Origin: a bacterium
GTDB taxonomy: Bacteria; BMS3Abin14
Assembly: GCA_029210965.1 (NCBI GenBank)
Contig: JARGFZ010000001.1
Coordinates: 186,001 to 250,000, forward strand
Reading direction: 5' to 3'
Length of the DNA stretch: 64,000 nucleotides
A program made the position numbers and the translations under genes. The notes beneath the pieces were generated by a model. It was given only the letters and a program-made list of their open reading frames with translations, had not been told where the DNA came from and searched no databases. This document shows positions 9,645-18,240 of this stretch, piece after piece (position 1 is the stretch's first letter; each line of letters starts with the position of its first letter).

Positions 9645-10259
9645 TCATTTAACTACATACCCCTTCAGTTTCCGCTCATCCCGCAGTTTCTTCAGAATGC
9701 TTTCAGACTTCTCCTCTGCGTAAGGTCCTATCCGGACACGGAACCAGACTCCTCTATCATCAAGGTCAATTCGAACAATAGTACCGGCATACCCTTCCGA
9801 GGATAGATCGTGGAGCAGCTTTCGGGCGTTTACCTGATCTTTGTAAGAGGCTACCTGAAGGGTTACAGACCCCTTTCCGGGGATAGTGGGATCCTCCAGG
9901 GGGGGAACTGACACTGCAGGCGCAGCAGGGGTTGACTCATCCGGGGTCTTGCCTGATTTCACAAGCGGCGTACGAACGACTGGTACTTTTCCCCTGGGCT
10001 CTTTTAGAGCTGAATAGAATGTGACAGAGGTCTGGGAATCGGCAGCGTCTGATTTGAACTCCGCCTTCCCAGGGAGGTCACCGGTGGAGCTGATGCCTGT
10101 TTCACCAGTGGACCGGATGCTCTGTCTCATACCGTAAAAATAACCTGCCAGGGCGGCGGCTCCGAGCAGGATCACCACAATGCTTATGCTGAGACTGAAC
10201 TGGAGGGGGCTGAGTCGAACCAGCTCCCTGGGCTGATTGGAACGTTTTGCCACTCTCAC
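9645..10259 (-). CDS. SPOR-domain inner-membrane protein
   Basis: A 204-residue bitopic protein with a short cytosolic N-terminus, a membrane helix (about residues 25-45, ISIVVILLGAAALAGYFYG), a proline/serine-rich periplasmic linker and a C-terminal SPOR domain (about residues 125-204, VTLQVASYKDQVNARKLLHDL to VRIGPYAEEKSE). SPOR domains bind denuded septal peptidoglycan, so this is probably a division-site protein of the FtsN/DedD type. Its start codon overlaps the argS stop by 4 nt, so it is translationally coupled to argS. Confidence 0.88.
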   Translation of the reverse strand: MRVAKRSNQPRELVRLSPLQFSLSISIVVILLGAAALAGYFYGMRQSIRSTGETGISSTGDLPGKAEFKSDAADSQTSVTFYSALKEPRGKVPVVRTPLVKSGKTPDESTPAAPAVSVPPLEDPTIPGKGSVTLQVASYKDQVNARKLLHDLSSEGYAGTIVRIDLDDRGVWFRVRIGPYAEEKSESILKKLRDERKLKGYVVK

Positions 10260-11923
10260 ATCCTCTCTGGAGCAGAAACCCCGAGCAGAGCAAGAGCCTT
10301 TGCAATTGCGGTCCTCACCCCGAGGACCATGGCCAGGCGTGCCTCGGTGACAAGAACATCGTCCGTGAGAACGCGGTGATGGTAATAGTAGCTGTGTAAT
10401 GTTGTCGCAATGTCACGCAGATATGTGGTGATACGGTGCGGTTCCATAGATATGGCAGCACCCTCGACCACATCCGGGAGCGCAGCCACATGGCGGATAA
10501 GTTCTTTTTCTTCCGGGAGATCCAGAAGGGTCAGATCAACGCCCCCGGGCTCGGGGAAAGACACCCCCTGCTCCTGGGCGTTTCTCAGTATGCTGCAGAT
10601 CCTGGCATGAGCATACTGGACATAATACACAGGGTTATCGTTACTTTTTTCCTTTGCGAGATCCAGGTCAAAATCAAGTTTACTGTCAGACTTACGGGTA
10701 AGGAAGATGAAACGGGCAGCATCACGCCCAACTTCATTGCGAACCTCTCTCAGGGTGACAAACTCTCCGGCCCTGGTGCTCATGGCCACCGGCTTACCTT
10801 TTCTGACGAGGCTTACCAGCTGGACCAGAACTATCTGCAGATCATCGGGATCTCGGCCGAGACCCTGGATGGAGGCTTTCATCCGGGCAACATAACCGTG
10901 ATGATCCGCTCCCCAGATATTGATAACAGTACCAAAGCCTCTCTCATATTTGTCCCTGTGATAGGCTACGTCGGAAGCAAAATAGGTCAAGGAACCGTCA
11001 CTCTTGATCAGCACCCGATCCTTGTCATCTCCCTTATCTGTGGAGCGAAACCACAGAGCGCCTTCGTGCATGAACGTGGTTCCCCTCTTCTCCATGTCCT
11101 TAAGGGTTTTCTGAACATCACCTCGTTCCAGAAGGTCCGTTTCCGAGAACCAGCGGTCAAAAACCACCCCGAACTCCTCGAGATCCTGCCGGATATCATC
11201 CAGGATGAGAGGGGCGGATTTTACAGCTATCTCTTCGACAGCCTTATCTTCAGACATGTTCAGGTACAGCTCTCCGTATTCCTTTACAAGCCGCTCAGCT
11301 ATTTCCCTTATGTAGTCGCCCTTGTAACCCTCTTCGGGAAAGACGGTTTCGCGACCGAGAAGTTCAAGATATCTGGCATAGACTGAAATACCGAGTGTCT
11401 GAATCTGGTTCCCGGCATCGTTGATATAGTATTCCCGCTGAACTTTGTAACCGGCGCACTGAAGAATGTTGGCAAGGGCGTCACCCAGAGCCGCGCCCCT
11501 TCCATGCCCCACATGTAAAGGTCCTGTAGGGTTGGCACTGACGAACTCCACCTGCACCTGTTTTCCGGCCCCCATATCAGAACAGGCAAAATCCTCACCT
11601 TTTTCCAGTACCATCTTGAGGGTCCGGGACCAGAACCCTGGACTCATTGTGATGTTGATGAACCCCGGCCCGGCAACGGAAACATCCAACACATCCCCTT
11701 CGGTATCGGCATCCCGGATCGTCTGGATCAGTTCTCCCGCTAACTCTCTGGGGTTGCTTCCCTGTTTTGAGGCAATAACCATGGCAATATTGGTGGCGTA
11801 ATCACCGAATTTGCGCTCTCGGGTCATTTCGATAATCGGAGCTGGCAGGTCTCCCTTGATTTTTCCTTCACTGACAGCCAGGTCCATCGCCCTTTTCACG
11901 ATGTAAGTCAAAGTTCCCTTCAA
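10256..11923 (-). CDS. argS: Arginyl-tRNA synthetase
   Basis: A class I synthetase charging tRNA-Arg. The 555 residues are of normal length. The N-terminal Add-1 domain is followed by the HIGH-type motif in SANPTGPLHVGHGRGAALGD, then the catalytic core with WGADHHGYVARMKA. The KMSKS-equivalent is MSTRAGEFVTL, as is usual for ArgRS. The C-terminal DALR anticodon-binding domain holds YVQYAHARICSILRNA. It overlaps the PHP-domain gene upstream and the SPOR gene downstream by 4 nt each, forming a coupled three-gene operon. Confidence 0.98.
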   Translation of the reverse strand: MKGTLTYIVKRAMDLAVSEGKIKGDLPAPIIEMTRERKFGDYATNIAMVIASKQGSNPRELAGELIQTIRDADTEGDVLDVSVAGPGFINITMSPGFWSRTLKMVLEKGEDFACSDMGAGKQVQVEFVSANPTGPLHVGHGRGAALGDALANILQCAGYKVQREYYINDAGNQIQTLGISVYARYLELLGRETVFPEEGYKGDYIREIAERLVKEYGELYLNMSEDKAVEEIAVKSAPLILDDIRQDLEEFGVVFDRWFSETDLLERGDVQKTLKDMEKRGTTFMHEGALWFRSTDKGDDKDRVLIKSDGSLTYFASDVAYHRDKYERGFGTVINIWGADHHGYVARMKASIQGLGRDPDDLQIVLVQLVSLVRKGKPVAMSTRAGEFVTLREVRNEVGRDAARFIFLTRKSDSKLDFDLDLAKEKSNDNPVYYVQYAHARICSILRNAQEQGVSFPEPGGVDLTLLDLPEEKELIRHVAALPDVVEGAAISMEPHRITTYLRDIATTLHSYYYHHRVLTDDVLVTEARLAMVLGVRTAIAKALALLGVSAPERM

Positions 11924-12639
11924 CGATTACCCTCCATGGCCAGAACCATTTGCATTGGTCGAGTCGCCATCAGCTCCTCAGCCGTTTCTTTACCTGCGTG
12001 CAGTACAAGCTCAACAATACCGTCCCTTATCCATGACAATTGCTCATGGGAGTGCATATCCGAGGCCACTGCCCAGTAATATCCTTCCCTGAGCAGACCC
12101 CTGGCATCACGTTGAACGTTGCGCCCGTACATACCCGAAAAGCTCCCTATATTACCCAAAAGCCGCACCCCGGATGTGATGAGATCGGAAAGTTCCTGTC
12201 GGAGCCGGCACAGTTCACTATTTCGTTCCGGATGCACAAGAAGTACCGTCACCCCGACATTCATCACTTCCCCAAGGAGATCGACAAGGTTTCGCGGCAC
12301 ACCTCCGAACCCTATATCCACGAGAATGTGACCGGCCCCTCCAGGCAAGGCGTAGACCCTGCCTGGGAGGGTTTCGTCAAGATCAAACTCCATACCGGGG
12401 AGAATGTTTATACCGATCGTCTTTTCAGCGGCCGCCGCCGTCAAATCCCTCACAGCATTTTTCACAGTTTCAGGTTCGATCCCGTCCCATGAATAGAGTC
12501 GGTGATGGGGCGTAGCAAATACATGCCCGAAACCTAATTTTTCGAGAGCCTCAAGCATTTTAAGTGACCCTTGAAGGTCATCGGGGCCATCGTCAAGGCC
12601 TGGGAGAATGTGGGAGTGAAGGTCAACAAAATTCTTCAT
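11920..12639 (-). CDS. CpsB/CapC-type PHP tyrosine phosphatase
   Basis: A 239-residue metal-dependent phosphatase of the PHP superfamily, like Bacillus YwqE and pneumococcal CpsB, which dephosphorylate tyrosine kinases that control capsule polymerisation. The metal ligands are visible in order: DLHSHILPGLDDGPDD (residues 6-21), FATPHH, the central acidic GMEFDLDE, VLLVHPERN and ASDMHSH. No polysaccharide genes are nearby. It heads an operon with argS, so its target is elsewhere in the genome. Confidence 0.87.
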   Translation of the reverse strand: MKNFVDLHSHILPGLDDGPDDLQGSLKMLEALEKLGFGHVFATPHHRLYSWDGIEPETVKNAVRDLTAAAAEKTIGINILPGMEFDLDETLPGRVYALPGGAGHILVDIGFGGVPRNLVDLLGEVMNVGVTVLLVHPERNSELCRLRQELSDLITSGVRLLGNIGSFSGMYGRNVQRDARGLLREGYYWAVASDMHSHEQLSWIRDGIVELVLHAGKETAEELMATRPMQMVLAMEGNR

Positions 12640-12697
12640 CGGACATCTTTAACACCTGCTGTCAGGACCCGCAAGGGGACGCTGACACAGGTGTGCT

Positions 12698-12802
12698 GGT
12701 AAGGGGGTAAGGGGGTATGGGTGTAATGTGTAATGGGTAGATTTATAAGCACCATTTGTGCATTATTTATTCACCCTTTACTCCTTTACTCCCTTACTCC
12801 CA
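12698..12802. repeat. Pair of opposed G-rich/C-rich 8-nt and 7-nt arrays
   Basis: From 12698 come three GGTAAGGG-like octamers and then TGTAATG heptamers. From about 12771 come three CCTTTACT-like octamers of opposite sense. The two could pair into a long hairpin between the PHP gene and the tRNA gene. Confidence 0.6.
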
Positions 12803-12814
12803 TGCCCATTTCTT

Positions 12815-12843
12815 GAAAAAAAGCCGCCGGATCGGCGGCTTTT
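12815..12843 (-). terminator. Terminator of tRNA-Gly
   Basis: On the minus strand AAGCCGCCG and CGGCGGCTT form a 9-bp stem with a 3-nt loop followed by at least five T. It lies 8 nt downstream of the tRNA 3' end. Confidence 0.92.
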
Positions 12844-12850
12844 AAATGAA

Positions 12851-12926
12851 TGGAGCGGGCAACGGGATTCGAACCCGCGACTTTCAGCTTGGGAAGCTGA
12901 CACTCTACCAGCTGAGTTATGCCCGC
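12851..12926 (-). tRNA. tRNA-Gly (anticodon CCC)
   Basis: A 76-nt cloverleaf with acceptor GCGGGCA/TGCCCGC, D arm with CAGCTGGTAGAG, anticodon stem TCAGC/GCTGA around TTCCCAA (anticodon CCC, reading GGG), T arm GCGGGTTCGAATCCCGT, discriminator T and encoded CCA. A near-consensus promoter precedes it and a strong terminator follows, so it is a single-gene unit. Confidence 0.96.
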
Positions 12927-12937
12927 AAGCAGAGCAA

Positions 12938-12966
12938 ATAATAATCAAAGGACACGACTTTGTAAA
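12938..12966 (-). promoter_or_regulatory. Promoter of tRNA-Gly
   Basis: On the minus strand TTTACA (12961-12966) and TATTAT (12938-12943) are exactly 17 nt apart. The -10 box ends 11 nt before the tRNA 5' end, giving a very short leader. Confidence 0.75.
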
Positions 12967-13075
12967 GTGCGACAAAGTACCCGAAATCCGAGGGTGGTTT
13001 TGATCGGCCTCCGGTCGGGGCGTTTGCGGGGCCGTTTTTGCCATTGACGGGCACCGGTCGACCCGGAAAGCGGCA

Positions 13076-13214
13076 TCACGAACGCGGACAAACGATAACC
13101 GGCACCGCTGCCCGGCAGAGGCGGATGGCGTCCACCTGGTCGGCAAGACCGATGCCCCGGGCAAACTCGCCCAGAATCAAGATAATCAAATCAATCGAGA
13201 TTTCAGGGTGTCGC
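13076..13214 (-). pseudogene. Possible receiver-domain fragment
   Basis: The 309-nt gap between the tRNA promoter side and rimI holds one frame, open for about 46 codons between two stops and without a usable ATG. It reads in part SIDLIILILGEFARGIGLAD and later VPVIVCPRS, which resembles the beta3-beta4 part of a response-regulator receiver. It may be a decayed gene remnant or chance. Apart from this I see only a hexamer array next to rimI. Confidence 0.25.
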
Positions 13215-13223
13215 TACCTGGCG

Positions 13224-13244
13224 CCAGGTCCAGGTCTAGGTCTC
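13224..13244. repeat. Hexamer array, unit CCAGGT
   Basis: About three 6-nt units (CCAGGT, CCAGGT, CTAGGT) run into the rimI stop codon at 13236. Confidence 0.6.
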
Positions 13245-13724
13245 CAATTCCTTCCCCATCACCACTGCGTCCTCTCCGTTTTGGTAATACCTCTTTCGGG
13301 TTCCAAGGGGTTTGAAACCGAATCGACTATAAAGACCCCTGGCAGCAGCGTTGGTGGCCCTCACATCCAGTTGACACCACATTGCTCCCAGTTCAATCGC
13401 CTCCAGGATGGATTGTTCCAGGAGGGCTGCTGCGACACCACCTCTGCGCACTTCGGGCTCAACTGCCAGGTTCGTGATGTGAAGTTCGTCCTCAACCAAC
13501 CAGGCCATGATAAAACCCACAGCCGGTCCGATCCCATCATCCTCCATCACAGCCACATGGCATCGTGAAACAAGTTCACGCTCAAGTTCGGCCGTGAACT
13601 GATCACGGGTCCAGGGGTGCGGGAAGGACAGGTCCTCTATCCTGACCACCGAATCCAGGTCCAATAGGGTCATGGGTCTGATGACAAGGGGGTTGATCTT
13701 CGAAGTACCCGATCCGCTGTTCAT
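13236..13724 (-). CDS. rimI: Ribosomal-protein-alanine N-acetyltransferase
   Basis: A 162-residue GNAT acetyltransferase of the RimI type, which acetylates the N-terminal alanine of ribosomal protein S18. Visible parts are the N-terminal IRPMTLLDLDSVVRIEDLSFPHPW typical of RimI, the acetyl-CoA pyrophosphate-binding loop in LAVEPEVRRGGVAAALLE (residues 93-110), LDVRATNAAARGLYSRFGF and the terminal YYQNGEDAVVMGKEL. It shares one nucleotide with the tsaB stop, and tsaB-rimI pairing is common in bacteria. It is last in the seven-gene minus-strand operon. Confidence 0.93.
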   Translation of the reverse strand: MNSGSGTSKINPLVIRPMTLLDLDSVVRIEDLSFPHPWTRDQFTAELERELVSRCHVAVMEDDGIGPAVGFIMAWLVEDELHITNLAVEPEVRRGGVAAALLEQSILEAIELGAMWCQLDVRATNAAARGLYSRFGFKPLGTRKRYYQNGEDAVVMGKELET

Positions 13725-14461
13725 TAACTGCCAGCACAGTCATCGGTATTGGGAAAGCCAGTGACAACTTTTCCCGGTGAAGGTTTTCTGGCGTCAGGAG
13801 GCCGCACGTAACAGGGGATCAAACCTGAAGGTTCCACAGTACGCCCGAGGGAAAAGAGAACTTCCCCAAGAGCAAGGACCCAGGCAGCATCCGGCGCTCC
13901 GGAACCGGCTTCCACATCCTCAATATCATTTAATAGACCCTTTTCCTCCAGGAGAGACAGTCCTGTGCCAACCAGGTGAACGTCTGGATCATTTAACGAT
14001 GACACCCAACTGGAGACTTCGTTATATGGGAGTAACATCATTTCTCCCTGCCGGCGGGGGAGAGCTCCCTCTTCAAGGGATGGGTAGTACGCTGCGTAAA
14101 CCTCCCCTTTGCGTGCATCGGTAAGCACCACAGTCGGGGTTCCTTCCCTGAGGAGGGGCCAGGCGACAGCATCCATTGAAACCACGGGTATGAGGGGCAA
14201 CCCGGATGCCGCAGCCCAGGCCTTGAAGGTGGCAAGGCCGACCCTCAGGCCAGTGAAAGCGCCCGGTCCGATGCCAACTGCTATAGCCTGAACATCCTTC
14301 CGTGTAAAGCCGGCGCGGAAAAGGACCCTTTCCACCCCCGGCAGCAGTGTCTCACTGTGGGGCCTGGTGCTGTCCAGATCCTCCCGCAGCACTGCTCCCT
14401 TTGGTTCCCGCAGGGCCACACTTCCCTGTGAGGTTGATGTATCTGCCGCGAGGATTATCAT
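13724..14461 (-). CDS. tsaB: tRNA t6A biosynthesis protein TsaB
   Basis: A paralogue of the Kae1/TsaD fold that helps TsaD attach the threonylcarbamoyl group to A37 of ANN-decoding tRNAs. The start at 14461 gives MIILAADTSTSQGSVALRE, the normal ASKHA N-terminus, although the frame is open further upstream. GIGPGAFTGLRVGLATFKAW near residue 70 is the TsaB signature. The length is 245 residues. Its ATG overlaps the TGA of the upstream lipoprotein gene by 4 nt and its stop overlaps rimI by 1 nt. Confidence 0.94.
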   Translation of the reverse strand: MIILAADTSTSQGSVALREPKGAVLREDLDSTRPHSETLLPGVERVLFRAGFTRKDVQAIAVGIGPGAFTGLRVGLATFKAWAAASGLPLIPVVSMDAVAWPLLREGTPTVVLTDARKGEVYAAYYPSLEEGALPRRQGEMMLLPYNEVSSWVSSLNDPDVHLVGTGLSLLEEKGLLNDIEDVEAGSGAPDAAWVLALGEVLFSLGRTVEPSGLIPCYVRPPDARKPSPGKVVTGFPNTDDCAGS

Positions 14462-15135
14462 GGCTGATCGACAGGTGGGGTAATCTGCAGACGTATCTCC
14501 CCTGCCCCTGAAGGTCCTGAGATCATCATGCTGAGCCAGCCGTCCTCGGGGCTTTGAAGATCGGGTGAGTAAGGGAAACAGAGTACATAGAGCTTTGACC
14601 AGGAAAGGTCCCACTTCAGGAACCTCATAAAGATCCTCGCATTATCTTCATCCACATCAAGACAGGTGCCCCTCGTAACAGACCCATCCGGATTATTCAG
14701 ATAGGGGATCCAGGTGGAGCTTTCCCGGGAGAGATCATTTTGATCCTCTTCAGGAGTATAAAACCCAACCAGGATTTTGATGATTGGTGCATCATCTTCC
14801 AGGAACTTTTTTTCAAACGCTTCTCGTTCCTCTGGATTCATGAGTTTCGACCTGGCCTCCCAATCCGCAGCCAGTTTCCGGATCTCGTCGGATAGGTACA
14901 CAGCACGCGCTGTGAACACGGTGCGGAATTCCCGGTAAACCTCAACTCGGCCCGAATGCCACTTCATGAGTTCCCTTATCCTGGACTCCTCCGGTGTTGG
15001 ATCATCGACACCGAAACTCGGCAGCGGGTTCATGGACTGGCAGGCCGGGAAAAGCGCGAGCAATACCAGCACCACTACCGTGAAAAGAAAATTAACACCG
15101 TACCCTTTACCCGTGTTCCTGGGCTCAGCTGCCAT
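14458..15135 (-). CDS. Predicted lipoprotein of unknown function
   Basis: About 225 residues starting MAAEPRNTGKGYGVNFLF, followed by a hydrophobic segment (TVVVLVLLALFPACQ) whose LFPAC looks like a lipobox, so the mature protein would be lipid-anchored in the envelope. The rest is soluble, with several Trp and acidic residues and a helical region rich in Glu/Lys (residues 80-130). I do not recognise a domain. The start at 15135 has GGAGGG five nt upstream. The frame is open further back within the preceding nitrilase-like gene. It is coupled by overlap to both neighbours. Confidence 0.75.
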   Translation of the reverse strand: MAAEPRNTGKGYGVNFLFTVVVLVLLALFPACQSMNPLPSFGVDDPTPEESRIRELMKWHSGRVEVYREFRTVFTARAVYLSDEIRKLAADWEARSKLMNPEEREAFEKKFLEDDAPIIKILVGFYTPEEDQNDLSRESSTWIPYLNNPDGSVTRGTCLDVDEDNARIFMRFLKWDLSWSKLYVLCFPYSPDLQSPEDGWLSMMISGPSGAGEIRLQITPPVDQP

Positions 15136-16006
15136 TTTTCCCTCCTGAATAGAGTCCAGAGGGCAATCCCAGTTTGTCTGCCGTGGGAAGGCGTCCTCCC
15201 AACTCACCATACTGGCTCTCCCTGCGGTCCCTGAAAAAAGCCCACTCTTCCCTGGTCCTGGTCACCTCATCGAGGTCGATAGCCGTAATGTGGACAGAGT
15301 CCCTCGAACCGGCTGGCCGATGAACCAGTTCACCGTGAGGGTCCATGCAGAAGCTCTTGCCGTAAAAGGACTGTTTCTCCTCCCGACCCACTCTGTTGAC
15401 CCTCAGGAAGAAGGTGCTGTTGGCAAGGGCGTTCCCCGCTATCATTTTCTCCCACCTCTCCTGGCTGGCGTGGGCGTTGGAGGTGGGGACAATGATCAGG
15501 TCCGCGCCCTTCAGGGCAAGGATACGGGCTCCCTCGGGGAAAAAGACATCCCAGCTGATCTGAACCCCGATGGTCCCGATTCGGGTCTCAAATACCGGGA
15601 ACCCTTTGTTCCCTGGAAGAAAATAGAACCTCTCGTGCCACCCCATGACGTTGGGAATGTGCACCTTGCGATAAACACCAACCATAGTGCCGTCTGCATC
15701 GATGACCACGGCGCTGTTGTAATACTCCCCTTTACCGGCCTTCTCAAACACGGGATAGACGATCACAACCCCGTTTGCAGCCGCGAATTCGCACATACGG
15801 TCTGTACCTGGCCCATGAACTGTTTCAGCAAGCTCGAAATTCCCCTGCCTCATTCTGCTGGGGAACCATTTCGTGGCGCACAGTTCCGGAAAGGCCAAAA
15901 GCTCCACTCCCCTTTCCACCGCCAGATCAGCCAGCTCGACCATCTTGCCCAGAGTAGCCTCACTATCTTCTCTGCTGGCCAGTTGGATCCCAGCCACCTT
16001 TATCAT
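15125..16006 (-). CDS. Nitrilase-superfamily protein lacking the catalytic Cys
   Basis: A 293-residue carbon-nitrogen hydrolase fold closest in look to N-carbamoylputrescine amidase/beta-ureidopropionase enzymes. The catalytic Glu (FPELC, Glu41) and Lys (YRKVHIP, Lys114) are present, but where the nucleophilic Cys is expected (usual GVQICWD) the sequence reads GVQISWD with Ser151, codon AGC. Other family marks are FPEGARILALKGADLIIVPT and ANSTFFLRVNRVG. The change would normally remove amidase activity, so this may be a binding protein, an unusual serine variant or a sequencing error. It lies between the diguanylate cyclase and the lipoprotein in the operon, overlapping both. Confidence 0.85.
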   Translation of the reverse strand: MIKVAGIQLASREDSEATLGKMVELADLAVERGVELLAFPELCATKWFPSRMRQGNFELAETVHGPGTDRMCEFAAANGVVIVYPVFEKAGKGEYYNSAVVIDADGTMVGVYRKVHIPNVMGWHERFYFLPGNKGFPVFETRIGTIGVQISWDVFFPEGARILALKGADLIIVPTSNAHASQERWEKMIAGNALANSTFFLRVNRVGREEKQSFYGKSFCMDPHGELVHRPAGSRDSVHITAIDLDEVTRTREEWAFFRDRRESQYGELGGRLPTADKLGLPSGLYSGGKNGS

Positions 16007-18240
16007 CTTCTACCCTCCATGATCGCGGTTAAGGCATCCTCCGCAACCGGCTCAATTTCAGTGGCTTCCGTCTCAATATCCACATAGCTCACGACCCGGT
16101 CACGACCGCCTGCTTTGGCCTGGTACAGGGCCTGATCAGCTTGACCGAGAAGCTCTTTCCTGGCGTATCCATCGGTCCCGGTAAATACGCTGAACCCGAA
16201 GCTGGCGGAAACCTCGATCTTCCCTGCCGTGGTCGCAAACGGTCTGGACCGTATCGAATGGCGCATCTTTTCAGCTATATCCCTTGTTTCTTTTTCACCG
16301 GCATTATCGAGGATGACAGCAAACTCCTCACCACCATAACGCGCCACCGCATCATTTTTCCTGATCCCCATTTTCAACCGCCTGGCCAACTCCACCAGGA
16401 CCTCATCGCCGACAGGGTGCCCGTAAGTGTCGTTGACCTCCTTGAACCGGTCTGCATCCACCATGATAGCAGCCACACTCCTGAAGTTTCCCCTGCTCAG
16501 GTGGTTCAGCTTCCCGTCCAGCACTATCTGGAAAGTCCTGTGGTTCAGCAGACCTGTGAGGCCATCCGTTCTTGATAGTTCGTCAACCTGTTTGTGTTGG
16601 ATGGCGTTGTCCAGGGCTGGGGCCATCATCCCGGCGATGGTGCGCAGCTCTTCGAGCTCTTCCTTCCCGAAGGCATTTTCCTGACTGGAAACCACGGAAA
16701 TGGCAGCCTTGAGGGTCGTATCGCCCTCACCCACGAAGCATGGGATGGCGGCAAATGAGATAATGTTTCCCAGCTGCTCCCCTTTGCGGAAAAAGGGGGA
16801 TCTCCTGGCCTGCAGACCGTTAATGACGATCTCAGCACCGCGAGCGTCTCCAATGCCCTCACCAGACTCCAGTTCAGCAAAGCGCCTGAGGAGCAGACCC
16901 GTGTGGCTGGGTTCATTCCTGAGAATTCTTTCGCTCCCCACCTTTTTTACAAGATCCCCTTTTGAATCCACCACCGACAACCCCTCGTCGAAGAGCATGA
17001 CAACGGCGCCGTCACACTTTGGAACGGCATCCATCACGGCATCCAGGGCCATTCTAGCGATAATCTCCGGCTGTAATGACTGTGTCAATCCCCGGGCATA
17101 CCGGGATATGGCGTCCCTGGAGAACATCTCCGTGGTCAACTTCTGAAGGTGGCCCGCCGTGTCCATGGCCTTTAGCACCAGGCTGCCGAACTCATCCAGC
17201 CGTTTAGAGGTTCTATCATCCAGGGACATGGTATTGACCGTTTCACTGTCAAAGTAAAGTACGCAGCGGATCTTTTCCGACCCGGTTCCATCGTCGGCAT
17301 CCTTTCCCCACTTCGGGTCCTTTACGATCTTAACGAGAAAAGAACCTACTTTGGTGCCATCCGGGTAAAAGCTGAGGGATTTTCGGGCTGAACTGGCATC
17401 GGAAACACACAGGATGCCTTCCCGCTCCCTGGTGATATGGATAAACCCCTTGTTTGCCGGAACGAGGCCTTCAAGAATCACCACACCCCTGTGCACCGCG
17501 GCTCTCATCCTGAAAAATTCAGGTTCGCCCTCGTCAGGGATCAGGAGAATACCTGTGCGGGCGTTGAAAACCCGGCACCCCCATCTGAGGAGTCTCTGGA
17601 GAAAATCATCCTCATCTATGGCAATAGCTATAGCGGCTTCCTTGCCTCTTATCCGATCCATGGATTCTGAAAAGCCCTCTTCCCCTATACGTCCCATCAT
17701 CTCTCGGGCGTCACTGTTGATCCGTTTCACCATGGATCCCAGATGCTCAATACGCCTGCCGTCTCTGTACATCCTGTCGCCTAAGGCAGCGCTGTAAAGG
17801 AGAAATAGGGCCGTCCATAAAATCAGCTCCGAATCCTTGAGGAACAGGTACCTGCCGGCAGCGGCAACGGAAAGAACAGCGGCTGGGATCCAGAATAAAA
17901 TCCGATGGCGGGCGAACACGGTGTAAGGGAATCCCACGAAAAACACCAGCGGTATCAATGGCAGTCCGGTATATAGAGTCTGAACCCCAACTCCGGCGAT
18001 GACACACAACATGACATTGGTGGAAAGATCGGTGGTGAGATGTCTGATCCCCTGTTTGCGTTTCAAAGCCAAGGAAACAGCCAGGATAAGGGCGCCGCCG
18101 GAAAGGCATGCCTGGGCGATCAGGTAGAAACGCTGAATGCGGTGCGAAACAGCAACTGGAAGCACAAGGGATAATGTCAACAGGCCCGCGGTGATCAGGA
18201 AGATGCGTTTTTTACCCGGGCCGCCGATCTCGATCCTCAT
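16003..18240 (-). CDS. Diguanylate cyclase with membrane and GAF-like modules
   Basis: A 745-residue signalling protein. About four to six hydrophobic segments occupy the first 160 residues (for example IFLITAGLLTLSLVLPVAV). Two GAF-like regions follow (about residues 205-360 and 385-545). The C-terminal GGDEF domain (about 560-715) has DGLTGLLNHRTF, VDADRFKEVNDTYGHPVGDE and the intact active site ARYGGEEFAVIL. RKND five residues before GG is the inhibitory RxxD site, so product inhibition by c-di-GMP is expected. No EAL domain is present. It starts inside the end of the FtsB-like gene (4-nt overlap). Confidence 0.92.
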   Translation of the reverse strand: MRIEIGGPGKKRIFLITAGLLTLSLVLPVAVSHRIQRFYLIAQACLSGGALILAVSLALKRKQGIRHLTTDLSTNVMLCVIAGVGVQTLYTGLPLIPLVFFVGFPYTVFARHRILFWIPAAVLSVAAAGRYLFLKDSELILWTALFLLYSAALGDRMYRDGRRIEHLGSMVKRINSDAREMMGRIGEEGFSESMDRIRGKEAAIAIAIDEDDFLQRLLRWGCRVFNARTGILLIPDEGEPEFFRMRAAVHRGVVILEGLVPANKGFIHITREREGILCVSDASSARKSLSFYPDGTKVGSFLVKIVKDPKWGKDADDGTGSEKIRCVLYFDSETVNTMSLDDRTSKRLDEFGSLVLKAMDTAGHLQKLTTEMFSRDAISRYARGLTQSLQPEIIARMALDAVMDAVPKCDGAVVMLFDEGLSVVDSKGDLVKKVGSERILRNEPSHTGLLLRRFAELESGEGIGDARGAEIVINGLQARRSPFFRKGEQLGNIISFAAIPCFVGEGDTTLKAAISVVSSQENAFGKEELEELRTIAGMMAPALDNAIQHKQVDELSRTDGLTGLLNHRTFQIVLDGKLNHLSRGNFRSVAAIMVDADRFKEVNDTYGHPVGDEVLVELARRLKMGIRKNDAVARYGGEEFAVILDNAGEKETRDIAEKMRHSIRSRPFATTAGKIEVSASFGFSVFTGTDGYARKELLGQADQALYQAKAGGRDRVVSYVDIETEATEIEPVAEDALTAIMEGRR

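Noticed and set aside
12758-13164. Frames across the tRNA-Gly gene on both strands
   Set aside because: They read through a clear tRNA, its promoter and its terminator and show no protein-like pattern.
14462-14614. N-terminal extension of TsaB
   Set aside because: The additional 51 codons lie inside the upstream lipoprotein gene and have no homology to TsaB; the conserved N-terminus starts at 14461.
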